DNA from: Paramecium pentaurelia | Taxonomy: Eukaryota; Ciliophora; Oligohymenophorea; Peniculida; Parameciidae | Assembly: GCA_905183005.1 (NCBI GenBank) | Contig: CAJJDO010000065.1 | Coordinates: 248,001-312,000, forward strand | DNA: 64,000 nucleotides | Direction: 5' to 3' | Shown here: positions 58,833 to 64,000 of the stretch, piece after piece | Layout of the letters: each line of letters opens with the position of its first letter | Position numbering within the stretch: the first letter of the stretch is position 1 | The notes under the pieces: generated by a model | Told to the model about the DNA's origin: nothing | What the model saw: the letters and a program-made list of their open reading frames with translations, nothing else | Database searches by the model: none | Translations under genes and position numbers: made by a program

Positions 58833-58912
58833 AATTAAATAATTAATCATTATTAAATAATTTTATAATGTAAATTAATTTTAATAATTTATATTTTACA
58901 ATTCAAAAATCT

Positions 58913-61234
58913 TATGTAACATTTCTATATTTAAACTTATATTTAGAACATAATTCTGCATTTTATAATTCCTCCAAATATCTTTATACATTGGCCTCTA
59001 ATAATCCAAATCTATCTGTGCCACTAATTGTAACCTTAGATTTTTTATGTTCCTATAATTCATTAATCTTATTATAAATATGAACCTAATAAATAAAATT
59101 ATATTTATACCCAACAACCAGTACAGCTATTTTTAATTATTGGATTTTCAACATCTTCTTCACTAGTTACTTTAAATAAAGGTTTACCATCACTACCTTC
59201 TAAGATTTCACAAGTGTATTAACATCTTTTACCTTTTGTAAACATACTTGCATGTGTTCTAATACTTTTATATCCTACTGGAAATAGATTATGTTCACTA
59301 TGATATGCAGGACTTGGAATGATTCTACCAAGACTTACTAATTTTAGACTAGTACTAACTTAATAAGGTAATTAGATTTCATTTACTCCTCCATTAGTAT
59401 TAGGTTTTATTTTTTTTTATTAATCATCTTTTAATTCTGGTTTTCTTTTAATATTAGTTTGATCTCTAATTTTCTTAAAAAATGAACATAATTATTCAAT
59501 TCTATTGAGTATTTATTCAGTTGTCATTATAATATTGATATTATTAAGTGTAATAGGCTAAAGTCCATTAAATCCAGTTTAAGATAGTGTAATAATAATT
59601 TGAATATCATGAATTTTAGGATCATATTCAGGAATATCAATAAATAATTCTTTTTCTACTTATTAAATATGTTATTAAAATAATGCTTAATTTTATGGTA
59701 GTATATTCTTTCTAATAAAATGTAACATATTTGTTTATTTACTAAACTTTTAACTGTCTTAATATGAAATCTAGAATTCATCTCCTTATTCATCTCTAAT
59801 TTCTCCAATAGAAGATGGAGGTTATTCAATTTCAAGTTCACTTGAATCACTCTCTAAAAATTCTCTCTCTTTATGTTTCATTAACATTTATTCACATCTA
59901 GTTCTTATTGTTTAAACCATTTTTTCTAATTGATTCAAATTCTTATCAAATTTATTAATCTTAAGTATCAATTTATCCTTTAATTCTTACCAATTTTATC
60001 TACCATCTACACCAATAGGTACACCATAATCACACAATAAATTAAATAAAGCTTACTTTTCAGCAATAGACCATGATTTCTCTTCTTCATCATCACTCTA
60101 AGCCAAATTATCAAAATCATAAAATCCATCAAATTTTTATATTATTTAAACTAATTTCTTTACTCTTTTATTTAATGTTTCTGGAAATGGAAATTCTTAA
60201 TAATTTTGAGCTAAAATTAATCTTATAATCTAGTATACATGTAGATAAATCTTTAAAACATAAATCACTAGCTTCCTTTATCATTAAATGATTTGTATAT
60301 CCATATTGATATACTCCCCTAATTAGATCACTATCATGTTTTCTTGTCCACCATATAGATGGTCTCTATGAATAAAAAGAACTACTTGGAATAAATCCCA
60401 ATAGATAATCCCATTTTACTATTTATTAGTATTTATTTATACATTATGATTTATCTTTGATTCCTAAATTTTTTAATTGATGTTCCTTAAACTTTTTTAT
60501 AAACTCTCTAATTTTTGCCAACATCAAAATTCTCTTACTAATAGATATTAACTTTTATTTTAGATTCTGCAATTCCCAATCCTCTATAATATTATATTAA
60601 AATTATTAATACTTTGATTTGTTTCAATATAAGGATCATCTGGATTTTCTTCGATTAAATTAACTATTCCTGCACCTAAATCATAATTTACCAATAATTC
60701 AACTATTGATCTTAAAAGTGAATTTGCAAATGCTTTTATTTCTTATTTAGTCCTGTTTGCAAACTTTAATTGTTATAATTTGTTCCATCTCCCATATCCA
60801 AATTATAGAATCAATTTCTTTAGCATCTCCTTATCTTCTTAAGTCCATTTTGCATATAACACCTTATCATGAACTCTATTAAATTATGTTTAAGCTGCCC
60901 TTTATGCTTCATATTTTAAGGGCTCTCTTAATGGAAGAATAAAAGTATAATAATGTTTGATTCGACATTCTTTACATGGTATGTATATTCTGCTAAAATT
61001 ATTCAAAATAGTTTCTTTTGTGACAACCTAATTTTCAATTTATAACTCTGTATAAGGGATTATTGAAAATTGATAAAGCTCTTCTGAAAGTTTCAACTCT
61101 CCAATTATCAATGGATTATTTGGACATTTCATCACTCTAATTCCTCTTGTTGATGGAAAATTAGAGAGACTAGCTGGAAGTGTCTTTATTAGGAATTCCT
61201 CTCCTACATATGATTATAATTTTGCATACAACAT
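58913..61234 (-). CDS. chromatin protein with SANT, CHD-like C-terminal and FYRN/FYRC domains
   Basis: ATG 61234, TGA 58913-58915, about 745 residues, introns of 29, 28 and 25 nt. Near residue 145 a SANT/Myb helix set reads AKWTQEDKEMLKKLILQFGY then GRWNKLQQLKFANRT. Residues ~320-360 (PSIWWTRKHDSDLIRGVYQY, GYTNHLMIKEASDLCF) resemble the WWxKEADxxLLIGVFKHGYE block of CHD6-9/Kismet. SIAEKQALFNLLCDYGVPI follows. The C-terminus is FYRN (LVSLGRIIPSPAYHSEHNLF, PVGYKSIRTHASMF, CQYTCEI) followed by FYRC (PIIKNSCTGCWVHIYNKINE, VTISGTDRFGLLEANVQRYL). FYR domains occur in MLL/trithorax and JARID-type nuclear proteins. No SET or helicase domain is present. The combination points to a nuclear chromatin role. 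Confidence 0.8.
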
Positions 61235-61407
61235 TTAATTAATATTTAATATTGTATTTTATAAAATAAGAATATTGTAATTATAGATATAAATACATGA
61301 TAATAATTATTATACAATAATATCCATATATATATATATATAAACAACCATCTATAATTAAAAATTATTAATACTATAGTTTTATTTATTTAATAATTAT
61401 AAATATA

Positions 61408-62571
61408 ATGTCCAATGCTAATACAATGAGCTGCTTATGGAAAGAATCTAAGGATGCTAAACCTTATGTTAACAGGGTTCCCATACCTACTGTTGAAGAA
61501 GGTCAACTTTTAATCAGAATGGATTATGCACCAATCAATCCATCAGACATTAAATTTCTTTAAGGACAGTCTTCATCAAATAAACAATTCCCATGTGTCC
61601 CAGGATTTGAGGGTTCTGGTACTGTAGTACTTACAGGTGGAGGAATGGCCAGTTGGGGTATGTCTGGAAAAAGAGTAGCATTTTATACAAATCATGAATA
61701 TGGAACATATGGAGAATATTGTATCACAGATACGAATTTGTGTATAGAATTAGACAATGATATGGAATCAAGTGAAGCAGCTTGTTCATTTGTGAATCCA
61801 TTATCTGTTATAGGAATGTTGGATATTTGCAAGAAAAACAATGCAAAAGCTGTAATCAATAATCCAGGTGCTTCTTAATTAGGAAAAATGATGAATAGAC
61901 TATTTAAGGAAAGAAATATTAAGGTCATTAATATTGTTAGGAGAGAAGAATAAATTTATGAATTAAGATATGAATGTGGAGCTGAATTAATTATAAATCA
62001 AAATGATCCAGATTTCCTTAAACAATTAAAAATTATGTGTGAAGCTACTTAAGCATCCATATATTTTGATGCTGTTGGAGGAGAATAAAGTGGATAGATT
62101 TTAAATATTATGCCAAAAGGATCTATATTAATGATGTATGGAACTCTTGAGAGCTGGTAAATTGGAGGAATTTAAGCTAATAATTTATTATAAGAGAAAA
62201 AATCAATCTAGGGGTATTTTATTTGATTTATTTTAGATTTTTTTTAAACATTTGGTTAAAAGAATAAAACAAATTAGAATTAATAGTAACTTTAAAAAAG
62301 TTAAAGAATTTTATTAAAACTTCATTAAAAACTAAAATTGCAAAAGAAGTAATTTATGATAATATTCTTTAGTTTTCTTTAGATTAATTTTAATAAGCAA
62401 TTGATTATTATAAATCACATATGACTGATGGAAAAACCTTAATTTGTTTGAAAAAAACAATTTAATCAAAAGATGAAAATTAAAATTTAAAATAACCTCA
62501 GTCATAAAGTGATGAATAATAGTAACATAAGGAAATAAATAGAGTAAATTAATAAGAATAATAATAATAAC

Positions 62572-62602
<31 letters not shown>

Positions 62603-62762
62603 GGAATAATAATAATAATAATAAGAATAATAATAATAATAATAATAATAATCATAATCAAATGAATAATAATAATAATCTAATGAATAATAAGAATTTT
62701 AAGAAGATGATGATGATGATTCAAATTCAGGATTTGGAGAAGGATTAAATGATGTATTGTGA
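61408..62762 (+). CDS. MDR-family oxidoreductase (quinone/enoyl reductase-like) with polyglutamine tail
   Basis: ATG 61408, TGA 62760-62762, about 443 residues, one 23-nt intron near 62214. The N-terminal GroES-like part reads LLIRMDYAPINPSDIKFLQG, then PCVPGFEGSGTVV and GKRVAFYTNHEYGTYGEYC. The Rossmann part has AKAVINNPGASQLGKMMNRL, where the usual GxGxxG is altered, and SIYFDAVGGEQSGQILNIMP. This fits the zinc-free NADPH:quinone reductase/MECR branch. After the catalytic part, ~70 residues of polyglutamine encoded by TAA repeats end in an acidic DDDDDSNSGFGEGL peptide. Substrate unknown. It converges with the CNB gene, with 27 nt between stops. Confidence 0.8.
62550..62690 (+). repeat. TAA trinucleotide repeat coding polyglutamine
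   Basis: Interrupted (TAA)n with GAA, TAG and TCA units, in frame with the oxidoreductase gene, giving about 40 Gln among 47 residues. On the opposite strand it produces a meaningless Ile-rich frame. Confidence 0.85.
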
Positions 62763-62789
62763 AACTCAGAGTAAAAGTGAAATAATAAA

Positions 62790-64000
62790 TCAGTCTAAAA
62801 ATTTAGACTTATTACGTTCTCCTTCTCTAAATGATTTAAATGATAAACCAATTTTAAGTTTAGGAGCACTGTGTTTCTTTACAGAATAAAATTTGCTCTG
62901 TGAAATCTCAGCATTTAATTCGGTTGTTAAGTTTTCTCTACTCTTAATAACCTTTTTTTTAAGTTGTCTTATAATAACATCCATCGAAGGTGCTTCATAA
63001 TTTTATTAGGTTTTAAACAAATTTCCTTATAAATTTAAAAATTTTCTCATAGTTTTATTAATTTTGCTTTAAGAATGCAATTAAGTTGGAGATAATAACT
63101 ATTAATCCTTAGAATCCTTTTTAGTATCTAATTCTAATTCTTCAAAATAATTATTTGATAAAGAGACTTTGTATGCTTATCTTCCATCTTCTCTACTTTT
63201 GATATATTATTTATTGCTTGATGGAATAGGACTCTTGCTGATATATTAATTTTAGATTTCTGGTTTATTTAACCATTTCTTGCTAAACTTTTATTCAAAA
63301 TAATCTCTAATCCAAGCATCTCTTTCATTCAACCTCATATTATCAATAAATTATGATATTGATAATGCTAAAACAATAGTTTTTACTCTAGCCTTAGCTT
63401 ATGTTACTCTAGTGAGATATCTACATTTCATATTAGTTTAATAGATTTCATAATCTCCAAATATCTATCCAGTAGAATATAACCCTACAACTATGATGTT
63501 CTTTTTTTAATAGATATCACCTTCTTAAGTTACTGATTATTATTTATCCCATCTCTCTATAAGTACTTCTCCTTCTTTAATTATATATACAGTATCTCCT
63601 TTCTATCCTCTTTTATAAATAAAAGATCCAGCCTCAAAACTAATTTCTTAACAACTATGTAATAAAACCAATTAACCTGATTAGCTCCAATTTTTGAATG
63701 GTGGTGTTCTTTTGATGAATTATAATTTTTCTTCTAAGATTTTTTCTTAATATTAACCTAGTACTTTTTAATATGAATCATAACTCAATGTAGCAAAAAT
63801 ACATTCAGTTTTGGCTACAACTGAAGCTGTTCTAGGAATTCTCTATTCAATAGCAATTTCTCCAAAATAGTCATTTTTGCTTTTAATAGCAATTAGTGTA
63901 TATTGAGCATACTTGTGTTTCAATAAATCATCAAATTTCTTAGCAATCAATGATTCTAAAATCAAAATGAAATTTTACTTCTCTAATGATTATGATTATT
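62790..64000 (-). CDS. cyclic-nucleotide-binding domain protein, 5' end outside the window
   Basis: TGA 62790-62792; the frame is open to the right edge, so the start is missing (about 403 codons visible). The most N-terminal visible part has a complete phosphate-binding cassette, NDYFGEIAIEQRIPRTASVV, with the Glu and Arg that hold cyclic nucleotide. Then comes the start of a second CNB barrel (SCQEISFEAGSFIYKRGQKG, DTVYIIKEGEVLIERWDKQQ, GLYSTGQIFGDYEIYQTNMK), whose cassette is degenerate. A ~200-residue basic C-terminal region follows without kinase or channel motifs in the window. It could be a stand-alone CNB protein or the regulatory end of a larger one. Ligand (cAMP or cGMP) not determinable. 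Confidence 0.8.

Noticed and set aside
62332..62661. Minus-strand Ile-rich reading frame
   Set aside because: It is the antisense of the TAA polyglutamine repeat of the oxidoreductase gene.
1..64000. Bacterial-type features: operons, Shine-Dalgarno sites, CRISPR arrays, insertion sequences
   Set aside because: The code with TAA/TAG as Gln, pervasive tiny introns and eukaryote-only genes show a ciliate nuclear genome; short repeats seen are coding trinucleotide runs or AT microsatellites.

Overview
The window looks like macronuclear DNA of a ciliate close to Paramecium. It is very AT-rich. Long reading frames open only if TAA and TAG are read as glutamine, leaving TGA as the only stop. Genes are packed tightly on both strands with gaps of tens to a few hundred bases. 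They are interrupted by tiny introns of about 20-35 nt, mostly GTA...TAG. There are no operons, tRNAs, CRISPR arrays or transposons. Coordinates of multi-exon genes run from ATG to TGA and include the introns.

Layout. 0.3-6 kb: Arp8-like actin-related protein, then an opposed FAM21/WASH-complex subunit. The 5' part of the FAM21 gene is duplicated around a single N at 5203, and the two copies differ by a 30-bp TA-bounded block that resembles a Paramecium internal eliminated sequence (IES). 6.3-7.4 kb: a decayed coiled-coil gene. 7.9-13.5 kb: a two-TM ciliate membrane protein, an LC8-type dynein light chain, an RCC1-repeat protein and a small coiled-coil protein. 13.6-19.6 kb: a giant cysteine-rich multi-pass membrane protein. 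19.7-25.6 kb: an unknown protein and a ~1,650-residue CH-domain/coiled-coil protein. 25.9-33.7 kb: N-terminal MGC proteins, a CK1-like kinase, a zinc-finger AGC kinase of the IRE/MAST/Rim15 type, a NadD/NMNAT enzyme that overlaps the kinase stop by 4 nt, and small unknowns. 34.4-43.2 kb: a C2H2 finger protein, coiled-coil and proline-rich proteins, a CFAP36-like BART protein, ribosomal protein S3, a MORN-like protein and a CHIP-like U-box ligase. 43.7-49.3 kb: SYS1 and a kinase/LRR protein, across a second contig-end duplication around the N at 45014. 49.7-64 kb: an alpha-helical repeat protein, an LRR-TKL kinase, coiled-coil and 4-TM proteins, a dual-specificity phosphatase, a SANT/FYR chromatin protein, an oxidoreductase with a polyglutamine tail and a cyclic-nucleotide-binding protein that runs off the window.

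There is no single pathway here. Recurrent themes are cilia and motility, signalling kinases, endomembrane traffic (FAM21, SYS1) and chromatin (Arp8, SANT/FYR). The strongest leads are the IES-like length difference, the chimeric domain architectures, the FAM21 frame problem, the decayed gene and the overlap of kinase and NadD genes.
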